From Mergibacter septicus (GTDB taxonomy: Bacteria > Pseudomonadota > Gammaproteobacteria > Enterobacterales > Pasteurellaceae), in the NCBI RefSeq assembly GCF_003265225.1, contig NZ_CP022013.1, positions 777,001-841,000 on the forward strand: 64,000 nt of DNA, in the 5' to 3' direction. The notes beneath the pieces are model-generated. The model did not search any database. It was not told the origin of the DNA and saw only the letters and a program-made list of their open reading frames with translations. The position numbers and the translations under genes are program-made. Below, piece after piece: positions 41,021 through 50,109 of this stretch. Position 1 is the first letter of the stretch, and each line of letters opens with the position of its first letter.

Positions 41021-41968
41021 ATGGATTATTTAGATCAGCTAATCCAACTAGCTCAAATTGAGGGAGTGCTTAAAACATTAGATTGTTTGTGTGAGGATTG
41101 GCAGATTGGAGGTTCAACCGAACTAAAACGAGGTATTTTCCATATTATTTCTGATGGGGAGTGTTGGGTGACGTTAGGGGAAGAAACGTTGCATTTAACC
41201 ACTGGTGATGTGCTTTTTTTACCACATGGAAAAGACGAGATAATTATCAGAGAAAATACCTTTAATCCTACTACCAGCCAATATATCACCTCTCAATATC
41301 AACAGCGACAAGCCAACCCAAGCCAACTCTTTATCGGAAATAAGATAAAAACAGACCAGCAAAAATCACAAGAAAGAAGAAAAGTTGAGATATTTGGTGG
41401 GTATTTCCATTATACACAACATTCTGCATTATTAGAGATTTTGCCCAATTATTGGGTGTTAAGACAGAATAAAACGGTTATTCAGCTTTTAGCTTTATTA
41501 CAAAATGAAGCTACCAACGGATTAGGCTCAGCTTCTATTATTAATTCCCTTTCAAGTGTTTTATTCACTTACCTAGTGCGAGATTTTATTGAAAAGCAAA
41601 AGGGAGATATTGCGATAGGGATTTTAGCTGCTTTACAAGATAAGCGGTTGTATCACGCTGTAAATGGTATGTTGCAAGAACCCGGGAAAAACTGGAATAT
41701 GGAAAATCTGGCTGAAATCTGTTCAATGTCAAGAGCGACTTTTATTCGTCTTTTTAAACAAAAAAGTGGTATTTCACCGGGAAGATTTTTAACAGAATTA
41801 CGTATGCAAAAGGCAAAATTTTTGTTAAGTCTGCATAATCATTCGATGTTAAATATTGCATTAGAAATTGGGTATCAATCTGAATCTCATTTCAGTAAGG
41901 CATTCAAAGCATATTATGGTATTTCACCGGGGAAATATCGTTCTGAGCTACTAAGGAATACGATATGA
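41021..41968 (+). CDS. AraC-family transcriptional regulator with N-terminal cupin
   Basis: A 315-residue protein. The N-terminal part (about residues 1-190) looks like the cupin-type ligand domain of the AraC_binding_2/cupin_6 group (GECWVTLGEETLHLTTGDVLFLPHG, YWVLRQN). The C-terminal double helix-turn-helix is intact: NMENLAEICSMSRATFIRLFK, then NIALEIGYQSESHFSKAFK and YYGISPGKYR. AGGAG lies 7 nt before the ATG. Its stop overlaps the start of serA (ATGA), so the two are translated from one message. Regulators of this type usually control an adjacent metabolic gene; the ligand is unknown. Confidence 0.88.
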   Translation: MDYLDQLIQLAQIEGVLKTLDCLCEDWQIGGSTELKRGIFHIISDGECWVTLGEETLHLTTGDVLFLPHGKDEIIIRENTFNPTTSQYITSQYQQRQANPSQLFIGNKIKTDQQKSQERRKVEIFGGYFHYTQHSALLEILPNYWVLRQNKTVIQLLALLQNEATNGLGSASIINSLSSVLFTYLVRDFIEKQKGDIAIGILAALQDKRLYHAVNGMLQEPGKNWNMENLAEICSMSRATFIRLFKQKSGISPGRFLTELRMQKAKFLLSLHNHSMLNIALEIGYQSESHFSKAFKAYYGISPGKYRSELLRNTI

Positions 41969-43197
41969 CCAATAAAGTTTCGCTTGATAAAGATAAAATC
42001 AAATTTCTTCTATTAGAAGGCGTCCACCAAAGTGCGGTAACTACCCTCCAAAATGCAGGTTATACTAATATTGAATATCATAAAAAAGCTTTAGATGAAG
42101 ATGAATTAATTGAAATTATTAAAGATGTACATTTTATCGGTATCCGTTCTCGTACTCACCTTACCGAAAAAGTTTTAGCACACGCCCATAAACTCATTGC
42201 GATTGGTTGTTTTTGTATTGGAACCAATCAAGTTGATCTGAATGCAGCAAAAACAAAAGGTATTCCTGTGTTTAATGCCCCTTTCTCTAATACCCGTTCA
42301 GTTGCTGAATTAGTGTTAGGTGAAATCTTATTACTTATTCGTAACGTACCAAAAGCGAATGCAGAAGTTCATCGAGGTATTTGGAATAAATCAGCATCAG
42401 GTTCAAATGAAGCTCGTGGCAAAATTTTAGGCATTATTGGATATGGTCATATTGGATCACAACTAAGTGTTATTGCGGAATCATTAGGAATGCAAGTCTG
42501 CTTTTATGATATTGAGAATAAATTACCACTGGGAAATGCACGTCAAATAGCTAATTTAGATGACTTGTTAGCCATGAGCGATGTTATTTCATTACATGTG
42601 CCAGAAAATTCATCGACTAAAAACTTATTAAATGCAGACTGTTTCAACAAAATGAAAAAAGGCGCTATTCTTATCAATGCAGCGAGAGGAACGGTTGTAG
42701 ATATTGAGGCATTAACTATCGCATTGCAAGAAGGAAAACTACGTGGTGCAGCAATAGACGTTTTTCCACAAGAACCTGCCTCAATTGGTGAAAGTTTTGA
42801 ATCACCTTTACGTGCCTTTGATAATGTGATTCTCACACCTCATATTGGTGGTTCAACGGCAGAAGCACAAGAAAATATCGGCTCTGAAGTTGCAAATAAA
42901 TTCATCAAATATTCTGATAATGGATCAACCTTATCCGCAGTTAATTTCCCCGAAGTTTCATTACCAAGCCACAGCGGAGCAAAACGTTTATTACATATTC
43001 ATCATAATCGCCCGGGTATTTTGAATAAAATTAATCAACTTTTCGTTAACCAAAATATCAACATTGCCTCACAATATCTACAAACTGATGAAACTATCGG
43101 CTATGTTGTTGTAGATGTTGAAACAGATGATACCACTGAACTAAAACAACAACTCCAGCAAATTGATGGTACTATTCGAGCAAGAGTTCTATATTAA
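41965..43197 (+). CDS. serA: D-3-phosphoglycerate dehydrogenase
   Basis: First enzyme of serine synthesis, oxidising 3-phosphoglycerate. 410 residues, as in E. coli SerA. The Rossmann segment is GIIGYGHIGSQLSVIAESLGM, and the catalytic Arg, Glu and His are in the AARGTVVD, FPQEP and TPHIGGSTAEAQ segments. A C-terminal ACT domain (HHNRPGILNKINQLFV) gives serine feedback. It begins 4 bp inside the AraC-type gene. An exact Haemophilus-type uptake word lies at 42030-42038. Confidence 0.96.
   Translation: MTNKVSLDKDKIKFLLLEGVHQSAVTTLQNAGYTNIEYHKKALDEDELIEIIKDVHFIGIRSRTHLTEKVLAHAHKLIAIGCFCIGTNQVDLNAAKTKGIPVFNAPFSNTRSVAELVLGEILLLIRNVPKANAEVHRGIWNKSASGSNEARGKILGIIGYGHIGSQLSVIAESLGMQVCFYDIENKLPLGNARQIANLDDLLAMSDVISLHVPENSSTKNLLNADCFNKMKKGAILINAARGTVVDIEALTIALQEGKLRGAAIDVFPQEPASIGESFESPLRAFDNVILTPHIGGSTAEAQENIGSEVANKFIKYSDNGSTLSAVNFPEVSLPSHSGAKRLLHIHHNRPGILNKINQLFVNQNINIASQYLQTDETIGYVVVDVETDDTTELKQQLQQIDGTIRARVLY
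42030..42038 (+). repeat. Haemophilus-type DNA uptake word
   Basis: An exact AAGTGCGGT, preceded by A and followed by AA, inside the 5' part of serA. It is the second of two exact copies found in the window. Confidence 0.55.
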
Positions 43198-43209
43198 TTT
43201 TCAATAAAA

Positions 43210-43242
43210 TAAAAGCTGAAATTTTTTATTTCAGCTTTTATT
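43210..43242 (+). terminator. Terminator of serA
   Basis: A 13-bp stem (43210-43222 with 43228-43240), with T-rich sequence after it, 12 nt past the serA stop. The A/T-rich flanks also allow termination of minus-strand transcripts. Confidence 0.85.
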
Positions 43243-43275
43243 CTTTTATATATTTCTCTTCAAAAATGAAAATAA

Positions 43276-43665
43276 TTAAAATAACCAAGTTTGACTATCT
43301 CTGATGGGTTCAGCCTTATTAAGTGCCATAAGCCCTTTTACATTACGCACGATATACCAAATAACAGTTAACAGTAAAAGAATATAGCCAATAAAAATAA
43401 TACATAAGAAAACCGAAATAACGGAATATAATAAAGATAGCCAGAAAGTACGAATTTGATATGTTGCATGACTTTCAAGATAAGTTCCTTGTAAATTACC
43501 ACGATAAACATACGGAATAATCACAGCAATAACACTTAAAACCTGAATGAAAATCGTACCAATAATACTTGAAACCTGAATTAAAATCGTACCAATATTT
43601 AACCAATACACTATCATGATCATTTTCCCTGAATTATCAGGACGTGGAATAATAGGATCTTGCAT
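43276..43665 (-). CDS. Small membrane protein (DUF4870-like)
   Basis: A 129-residue protein with three to four hydrophobic segments (about residues 16-33, 36-51, 72-105) and a charged N terminus. The layout of IVYWLNIG, YQIRTFW and YIVRNVKGLMALNK matches small DUF4870-type membrane proteins. The first hydrophobic pair is encoded by a 33-bp tandem repeat, giving two 11-residue copies (GTILIQVSSII and GTIFIQVLSVI). A GAGGG ribosome site precedes the ATG. Function unknown. Confidence 0.7.
   Translation of the reverse strand: MQDPIIPRPDNSGKMIMIVYWLNIGTILIQVSSIIGTIFIQVLSVIAVIIPYVYRGNLQGTYLESHATYQIRTFWLSLLYSVISVFLCIIFIGYILLLLTVIWYIVRNVKGLMALNKAEPIRDSQTWLF
43534..43599. repeat. 33-bp tandem direct repeat inside the membrane protein gene
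   Basis: Two adjacent units, 43534-43566 and 43567-43599, differ at only a few positions. The unit is a multiple of three, so gain or loss would lengthen or shorten a hydrophobic segment by 11 residues without a frameshift. Confidence 0.85.
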
Positions 43666-43701
43666 TTTTCCCTCTTAATAAATATTTAAAATAAGATTCC
43701 T

Positions 43702-43827
43702 TTAACGCATTTTTACTTTTAAAATAATTGGCATAACAACAAAAGTAATCAAAATACCAACTGATAATATTGTAGCAAAACTTACCAATACTTGGGTACT
43801 ACTTAATAGTAATAAACCAAAAGAACA
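43702..43827 (-). pseudogene. Remnant of a membrane transporter C terminus (MMPL/RND-like)
   Basis: A 41-codon open stretch with no start codon, bounded by a stop immediately upstream, encodes two hydrophobic segments: FGLLLLSSTQVLVSFATILS followed by VGILITFVVMPIILKVKMR and a stop. The pattern resembles the last two helices of MMPL-type exporters. No further coding sequence is recognisable upstream, so this looks like the tail of a deleted gene. The family call is from pattern recognition. Confidence 0.4.
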
Positions 43828-43910
43828 TTAAATATTAATTAATCCCAAACTTTAGAATCAATTTACAATATATTTTTAAGTGAATAAAATAATTTTAAAT
43901 TTAAAATAAA

Positions 43911-43938
43911 AAAACCAAACTTAAAAAAGTTTGGTTTT
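43911..43938 (-). terminator. Terminator of ilvC
   Basis: A perfect 12-bp stem (43911-43922 with 43927-43938), a 4-nt loop, and a T-rich run on the minus strand, 20 nt past the ilvC stop. Confidence 0.88.
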
Positions 43939-43957
43939 ATCTCAAAAATTAAAAGAA

Positions 43958-45433
43958 TTAACCTGCAACCGCAATACGTTTCATATCTTTCATATAATCA
44001 CGCAATACTTTACCTATTTTCTCAATTGGGTGGTTGCGAATTGCTTCATTAACCTCTCTTAATTGAATATTATCAACTTCACTTTCTACTTTTTCACCTA
44101 AATCACCACGAACTAATAATGGTACTAATTTTTCTGCCATAATCGGTCCTGCCACAAATGCAAATAGATAGTTACCATATTCAGCGGTGTCTGAAATGAC
44201 AATATTCATTTCATAAAGACGTTTGCGAGCAATTGTATTCGCAATTAATGGTAATTCATGTAAAGATTCGTAATAGGCAGATTCTTCCAAAATACCAGTT
44301 GCAACCATTGTATCAAAAGCTAATTCAACACCTGCTTTTACCATAGCAACCATAAGCACACCATAATCATAGTAATCTTGCTCTTTAATTTTACCTTCAT
44401 ATTGCGGTGCTTTTTCAAAGGCAGTTTGCCCCGTCTGTTCACGCCAAGTAAGCAATTTAATATCATTATTTGCCCAATCTTCCATCATAATACGTGAAAA
44501 TTCGCCACTAATAATATCATCCATATGTTTTTCAAATAATGGTTTTAGCATTTGCTTAATTTGTTCTGCTAATTCAAAAGCACGAATTTTAGCACTGTTG
44601 GAAAGGCGATCCATCATTAAAGTGATACCACCTTGTTTAAGTGATTCAGTAATAGTTTCCCAACCATATTGTACTAGTTTCGCAGCATAAGCTGGATCTT
44701 TTCCATCTGCCACCAGCTGATCATAACAAATCAATGAGCCTGCTTGTAACATACCACAAAGGATAGTTTGTTCTCCCATTAAATCAGATTTTACTTCAGC
44801 AACAAAAGAAGAAGCTAAACAACCTGCTCGATGTCCGCCAGTAGCTGCTGCCCAAGCTTTTGCAATTTCCCAACCTTCATTTTTTGGATCATTTTCAGGA
44901 TGAACAGCAACTAATGTTGGCACACCAAAACCACGTTTATATTCTTCTCTCACTTCTGTACCGGGGCATTTTGGTGCAACCATTACAACGGTAATATCTT
45001 TACGAATTTTTTCACCAACCTCAACAATATTTAATCCGTGTGAATAACCTAAAGCTGCACCTTCTTTCATTAATGGCATTACAGCTTGTACAACTGCAGA
45101 ATGTTGTTTATCTGGTGTTAAATTAATAACTAAATCTGCATTTGGAATTAATTCCTGATAAGTACCAACCGAAAAACCATTTTCAGTTGCTCGGATATAC
45201 GAAGAACGCTTTTGGTCGATCGCTTCTTGACGTAATGCATAGCTGATATCTAAACCACTATCTCGCATATTTAGTCCTTGATTAAGACCTTGAGCACCAC
45301 AACCGACAATAACAATTTTTTTTCCTTTCAAATAGTTGGCTTCGTTAATAAATTCATCACGAGCCATAAAACGACATTGCCCTAATTGTGCCAATTGCTG
45401 ACGTAAATTTAAGGTATTGAAATAGTTAGACAT
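43958..45433 (-). CDS. ilvC: Ketol-acid reductoisomerase (class II)
   Basis: Second common step of isoleucine and valine synthesis, NADPH-dependent. 491 residues, equal to the long class II enzyme of enterobacteria. The Rossmann segment is [21 protein letters not shown]; two C-terminal knotted KARI domains follow. The active-site segment [17 protein letters not shown] is intact. A sigma-70 promoter precedes it. No ilvY regulator gene is adjacent, unlike in E. coli. Confidence 0.97.
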   Translation of the reverse strand: MSNYFNTLNLRQQLAQLGQCRFMARDEFINEANYLKGKKIVIVGCGAQGLNQGLNMRDSGLDISYALRQEAIDQKRSSYIRATENGFSVGTYQELIPNADLVINLTPDKQHSAVVQAVMPLMKEGAALGYSHGLNIVEVGEKIRKDITVVMVAPKCPGTEVREEYKRGFGVPTLVAVHPENDPKNEGWEIAKAWAAATGGHRAGCLASSFVAEVKSDLMGEQTILCGMLQAGSLICYDQLVADGKDPAYAAKLVQYGWETITESLKQGGITLMMDRLSNSAKIRAFELAEQIKQMLKPLFEKHMDDIISGEFSRIMMEDWANNDIKLLTWREQTGQTAFEKAPQYEGKIKEQDYYDYGVLMVAMVKAGVELAFDTMVATGILEESAYYESLHELPLIANTIARKRLYEMNIVISDTAEYGNYLFAFVAGPIMAEKLVPLLVRGDLGEKVESEVDNIQLREVNEAIRNHPIEKIGKVLRDYMKDMKRIAVAG

Positions 45434-45482
45434 ATTAAATTCCTCTTTACTTATTTTTAGAGATGTTGAGTGCTAGATTTCC

Positions 45483-45510
45483 AGTATATTGATCTATCTA
45501 CTTTAAGCAA
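45483..45510 (-). promoter_or_regulatory. ilvC promoter
   Basis: On the minus strand TTGCTT (45505-45510) and TATACT (45483-45488) are separated by 16 bp, about 50 nt before the ilvC ATG. GAGGAA is the ribosome site. Confidence 0.6.
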
Positions 45511-45602
45511 GATAAATTAATCGTTTATATTGATAAAGGCATACAAGAAAATTATCAAAATATCAGATTAAAATCTTTTACTACCCAAATAGGTTAATAA
45601 AT

Positions 45603-46559
45603 TTAATCTTTTATATTACTCATTTTATTATTTTTATCTTCTCTTGAAGCAAAAAAATTCGCTAAAATAGGTCCTGAAACATTATGCCAAAAGCTGAATA
45701 CAGCACTAGGTACAGCAGATACTGGATTGAAAAATGCTGTGGCAAGTGCCGCACCTAAACCAGAATTTTGCATTCCGACTTCTAAAGAGATTGCCTTACT
45801 GTCATATAAATTTAATTTAAGTATTTTAGCGATCCAAAAACCAATTAAATACCCGAAACAATTATGTAAAACAACAACTGCAAAAATAATTAAACCAGAG
45901 TCAATAATTCTATTTTTACTAACAGCAACTACTGCAGATAGAATTAAAACGATAGCAACCACAGATATTAAAGGCATACTTTGACTAATTTTAGCAACAC
46001 TATGTTTAAAAAATGTTCTAATGATTAATCCCAAAAAAACTGGCAGTAAAACAATTTTAAGCACAGACACAAACATCGCTACGGCATTAATATCAATCCA
46101 TTGACTAGCTAATAAATAAAATACTAAAGGTGTTAAAATTGGTGCTAATAATGTCGATAATGTTGTGCAAGCAAGAGATAATGCGGTATTTCCTCTTGCT
46201 AAATAAGTCATCACATTTGAAGATGTTCCTCCTGGACAAGATCCTACTAAAATAACCCCAACTGCTAATTCAGTCGGTAAAGAAAATATTTTTACTAAAA
46301 TAAAAGCGACACTAGGCATCACTATAAATTGAGCAACTACACCGATAAAAACAGCTTTAGGATTTCTTATAACCTCAGAAAAATCTTTGAAAGTTAATGT
46401 TATCCCCATACCAAACATAACTATCCCTAAAAGATAAGGAATATAGTGTAAAAATGGAGAAAATAAACTTGGTAATTGATAAGCAAGAAAAGCAAAGAAT
46501 AGTACCCAGAATGCAAAAGTTTTACTTAAAAAATGATTAAGTCTAATCAGTGTTTGCAT
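45603..46559 (-). CDS. Bile acid:sodium symporter family protein
   Basis: A 318-residue membrane protein with nine to ten hydrophobic segments. The BASS-family fingerprint VGSCPGGTSSNVMTYLARGN is near residue 105, and the second crossing motif SLEVGMQNSGLGAALATAFF is near residue 258. Bacterial members transport organic acids such as pantoate (PanS) rather than bile acids; the substrate here cannot be read from sequence. It lies upstream of ilvC on the same strand, but a separate ilvC promoter makes a functional tie uncertain. Confidence 0.88.
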   Translation of the reverse strand: MQTLIRLNHFLSKTFAFWVLFFAFLAYQLPSLFSPFLHYIPYLLGIVMFGMGITLTFKDFSEVIRNPKAVFIGVVAQFIVMPSVAFILVKIFSLPTELAVGVILVGSCPGGTSSNVMTYLARGNTALSLACTTLSTLLAPILTPLVFYLLASQWIDINAVAMFVSVLKIVLLPVFLGLIIRTFFKHSVAKISQSMPLISVVAIVLILSAVVAVSKNRIIDSGLIIFAVVVLHNCFGYLIGFWIAKILKLNLYDSKAISLEVGMQNSGLGAALATAFFNPVSAVPSAVFSFWHNVSGPILANFFASREDKNNKMSNIKD

Positions 46560-46714
46560 AAATTATCCTTATTAAATTTTATTTATAGGAGAAATTATCC
46601 TAACAAAGGATTAAAATTTTGCAATAATAAGATAATTGATAAAATATATTGCTGCTATCTAATATCGCCTATTTAACTATACTAATCTGTTAAAAATATA
46701 GGCTTATAAAATAA

Positions 46715-46749
46715 AAAACGGTCACTAATAAAATATTAGTGACCGTTTT
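46715..46749 (-). terminator. Terminator of rpsO
   Basis: A perfect 16-bp stem (46715-46730 with 46734-46749), a 3-nt loop and a T-run on the minus strand. It is 61 nt past the rpsO stop. Confidence 0.9.
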
Positions 46750-46809
46750 CTTTTAAGTTACAATTTTAAATAAAATTAGAACCTTAATGATAATTTTAAA
46801 AATTTAAAA

Positions 46810-47079
46810 TTAGCGACGAAGACCTAAACGTTCAATAACAGATAAATAAAGATTACGATCTGTACGTTTTAAGTAGTCTAATAATTTACGACGGCGAGAA
46901 ACCATACGTAATAAACCACGGCGACCGTGGTGGTCTTTCTTATGTACAGCAAAGTGCTGTTGTAAATGGTTAATTTGTGCAGTTAATAATGCAATTTGAA
47001 CTTCTGAAGAACCAGTATCTTTCGCATCACGACCAAATTCAGCAACAATTTTTGCCTTTGCTTCTGCATTTAGAGACAT
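46810..47079 (-). CDS. rpsO: 30S ribosomal protein S15
   Basis: Binds 16S rRNA early in 30S assembly and forms bridge B4 to the 50S subunit. 89 residues, as in E. coli. [42 protein letters not shown] is the conserved core (quoted in part: [11 protein letters not shown]). A 114-nt leader with a hairpin precedes it. The usual downstream partner pnp is not adjacent; a strong terminator follows instead. Confidence 0.98.
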   Translation of the reverse strand: MSLNAEAKAKIVAEFGRDAKDTGSSEVQIALLTAQINHLQQHFAVHKKDHHGRRGLLRMVSRRRKLLDYLKRTDRNLYLSVIERLGLRR

Positions 47080-47116
47080 AAATAACTCCTAGTTATAAGT
47101 TAAAATACATCGTTAG

Positions 47117-47151
47117 CCGATCTCTAATCCAGCTACGACAAGGAATCGGCA
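47117..47151 (-). promoter_or_regulatory. Leader hairpin of rpsO
   Basis: GCCGAT and ATCGGC (47146-47151 and 47117-47122) form the base of a stem-loop in the 5' leader. S15 represses its own translation through leader structures in several bacteria, so this may be the S15 binding site here. Inference only. Confidence 0.4.
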
Positions 47152-47180
47152 TTGTAATAGTGAACCTTTCACTTTGCAAG
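47152..47180 (-). promoter_or_regulatory. rpsO promoter
   Basis: TTGCAA (47175-47180) and TACAAT (47152-47157) with a 17-bp spacer on the minus strand; the -10 has five of six consensus bases. It lies in the short gap between glnD and rpsO. Confidence 0.65.
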
Positions 47181-47198
47181 CAAATTCCTTCTTAGAAT

Positions 47199-49871
47199 TC
47201 AACTAATCTCATACCTATTTCCTAATACCATTTCTAATTTTAACTGTAATTGCCTTATTTGAGTGCGATCTAAGGCTTGACCATATTGATCAGTTAAAAT
47301 AAAAAAATCCTCAACTTTCTCGCCATTAGTCGTAATTTGGGCATTAACCAAATTCAGTTTTTGTTGGCTAAAAATATCACTAATTGAAGCCAATAATCCC
47401 GGTTTATCTAAAGTAATGAGTTCTAATTCTGTTTGATCATTTCTTTCTGTTTGTAAAAAGCGTATTTGTAATGGTACATCAAAATGACGCAATCTGAGAT
47501 CACAACGACTACTCTGCTTTGGTACAGCTTGTTTCCCCGTTAGTACAGCTTTTAGCGTCAACATAATTTGCTGTCTTCTTTCTTTCGTTGCTGGTACTCC
47601 ACTAGCTTCAGTTACGATAAAACTATCAAAAACAACACCTAAACGATTAGTAATAATTTGTGCATTATGAATCAGGAAATTTTTAGCATCTAATGTTTTT
47701 ACAACTTTATTAAATAAATTAGGCTGATCCTGACAATGAATAAAAATTTCAGTTGCACCTCGAGAAAAATGATTACTAACTAGAATGTGGAATTGTGTTT
47801 GTTCTAATAATACCTCTTTTTGATCGGAAGAACGTTCAATAGTTTGGCATAATGCCTGTGCATGCCAAGCTAATTGTTTTGGTGTATTACGTAAAAAATA
47901 ATCATCTGGGCAATCCTGCCACAACGCATTCACATCACTTACTTTTATCTCACCATCAGCTAATTTCGTTTGGAGTATCTCTAATGCTTTTAAACGATGT
48001 TGTAAAACATATACTCGATTATCTAAAGGAATATTAATTCCTTGAGCTAGTTGTTGTGTGGTGTATTTATATAAAGTAGTGATTAAACTCCGTTTCCAAC
48101 TATTCCATAATTTTGCATTTGTCGCACAAATATCAGCAACAGTTAAACAAACTAAATAATCTAAACGCTGTTGTGTTCTTACCATACTGGCAAAGCGTTG
48201 TACCACCATCGGGTCATGAATATCTCGCCTTTGAGCTATCGTTGACATTAAAAGATGATCTAATACCAGCCATGCCATCAATTTAGCCTCCCCTTCACTA
48301 AAACCATGTAACAACGCAAAATCATACACAGCTATTGCTCCATTTTCGGAATGATTACCACCTTGTCCTTTTGCAATATCATGAAATAAAGCGGCTAATA
48401 ACAATAAGTTTTTATTTGGTAAGCTCGGATAAACTCGATGGCATAATGGATGTATTTCTGCATTTTCTGCTTCAACAAATTTTTCAAGTTTTAATAAAAG
48501 GCGAATAGTATGTTCATCCACACTATATTCATGAAAGAGATCAAATTGCATTAAACCAACAATATTTTTCCATTGTGGTAAATAAGCTTCTAATACACCG
48601 TAGCGATGCATTGGTACAATAGCACGAGTGATCACATTAGGTTTGGAAAATAACGCAATAAACTTTTCACGTGCAAGCGGAATATCAACTAAAAATTGCT
48701 GTTGTTTTAATAATGCTAAACGCAAAGCCCGTAACGTACTGGAATGAATATAAGCATTAGGAAAAGTGATAAGATGAGAAAAAAGATCTAAAATAATTTC
48801 AGGTTTCTTCTCAAAAAGATCTTTCTGCTTGATAGATATCCCCTCATTAATCAATTCAAAATGTTGATCAATATTTTGTGGTATCTCGTGATTATGCTGA
48901 GTAAGAAAATGTTCTTGATAATATAAAATCAAGACTTCACTTAATTGTATAACGGCTTGGGTATGACGAAAATATTCTTTCATCATCAATTCAACCGCAC
49001 GATTTTGTTCTGTGGTTACTGTTGTATAACCTAATAATTCACTAATGGCTAACTGTCGATCAAATAATAGACGGTTATCGTAACGTTTTAATAATAAATG
49101 TAAGGCAAAGCGTATTCTAAAAAGAAAACGTTGACAACGCTCTAAGGCTTGATATTCCTCAGGATAAATAATCTTTGCAGACAATAACTGAGCAAAATTT
49201 TGTAGATTAAAACAACGTAGTGCAATCCAAGAAAAAAGATGTAGATCTCGCAAACCACCGGGACTGTATTTTAAATCAGGTTCTAAATTATAAGCTGTAT
49301 TATGGTAACGTTGATAACGTTGCTCTTTTTCGGCTAATTTTGCTTGTACAAAAGCGGTCTTATCCCAAAAATCATCTTGTCTAACAGTTTGTACTAGTGT
49401 ATCAAATAAAGTTAAATTTCCATTCAAAAAACGTGCTTCTAAAAGATTAGTTGCAATAGTGATATCCGTTTTTCCTTCACTTACACATTGTGCGATAGTT
49501 CTCACACTACAACCTATTTCAAAATGACAATCCCAAAGAAAATGAACAAAATTTTCTATTTTTTTTTGTAACTTAGGATCAGGTTCTTGTTCACATAAAA
49601 TCAAGAAGTCTATATCAGACAAAGGGAACATTTCTTGCCGTCCATATCCCCCTACAACAATTAGGCTTGCACTACTTTCATTTAAATTAAACTGATACCA
49701 TAGATGGTTTAATAAATGATCATAATATTGGGTACGACGAGCAAGTAATTGATAAATATCTGTGGTTTGAAACTCTGCTAACTCAGTTTGCTTTAAGTTT
49801 TGAAATATTTGCTTTACTTGTTGCACACTAAGAGGGTGATCAGCTAAAAATATTGATGTCTTTTGTTTCAT
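47199..49871 (-). CDS. glnD: PII uridylyltransferase / uridylyl-removing enzyme
   Basis: Glutamine sensor that uridylylates and deuridylylates PII proteins. 890 residues. Order: nucleotidyltransferase domain with GGYGRQEMFPLSDIDFLIL (about residues 74-92), an HD domain (ALFHDIAKGQGGNHSENGA), and two C-terminal ACT domains that sense glutamine. No terminator separates it from rpsO. A PII gene is not in the window. Confidence 0.97.
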   Translation of the reverse strand: MKQKTSIFLADHPLSVQQVKQIFQNLKQTELAEFQTTDIYQLLARRTQYYDHLLNHLWYQFNLNESSASLIVVGGYGRQEMFPLSDIDFLILCEQEPDPKLQKKIENFVHFLWDCHFEIGCSVRTIAQCVSEGKTDITIATNLLEARFLNGNLTLFDTLVQTVRQDDFWDKTAFVQAKLAEKEQRYQRYHNTAYNLEPDLKYSPGGLRDLHLFSWIALRCFNLQNFAQLLSAKIIYPEEYQALERCQRFLFRIRFALHLLLKRYDNRLLFDRQLAISELLGYTTVTTEQNRAVELMMKEYFRHTQAVIQLSEVLILYYQEHFLTQHNHEIPQNIDQHFELINEGISIKQKDLFEKKPEIILDLFSHLITFPNAYIHSSTLRALRLALLKQQQFLVDIPLAREKFIALFSKPNVITRAIVPMHRYGVLEAYLPQWKNIVGLMQFDLFHEYSVDEHTIRLLLKLEKFVEAENAEIHPLCHRVYPSLPNKNLLLLAALFHDIAKGQGGNHSENGAIAVYDFALLHGFSEGEAKLMAWLVLDHLLMSTIAQRRDIHDPMVVQRFASMVRTQQRLDYLVCLTVADICATNAKLWNSWKRSLITTLYKYTTQQLAQGINIPLDNRVYVLQHRLKALEILQTKLADGEIKVSDVNALWQDCPDDYFLRNTPKQLAWHAQALCQTIERSSDQKEVLLEQTQFHILVSNHFSRGATEIFIHCQDQPNLFNKVVKTLDAKNFLIHNAQIITNRLGVVFDSFIVTEASGVPATKERRQQIMLTLKAVLTGKQAVPKQSSRCDLRLRHFDVPLQIRFLQTERNDQTELELITLDKPGLLASISDIFSQQKLNLVNAQITTNGEKVEDFFILTDQYGQALDRTQIRQLQLKLEMVLGNRYEIS

Positions 49872-50030
49872 TCTTAATCCTTAGATAAAGCAAAAATTAT
49901 TCAACCAAGGAAAAATAATTCCTATACCACAAAGAGTAAATTTAAATTCATAGAATTTATTAACGAAAACGTGTAGAGAAAATGATGGACAAATTATCAT
50001 CAATTTGATTATACCAATAAATAAAAAAAT

Positions 50031-50054
50031 AAGCCCCAAAAGGGGCTTGTTTTT
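50031..50054. terminator. Bidirectional terminator between map and glnD
   Basis: AAGCCCC pairs with GGGGCTT around AAAA. T-rich runs flank it on both strands. It is about 60 nt past the map stop. Confidence 0.8.
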
Positions 50055-50109
50055 TTAAGATTTTATGAAAACTTATTGATTGTTGATTATATTGATAATA
50101 AGAATATTA

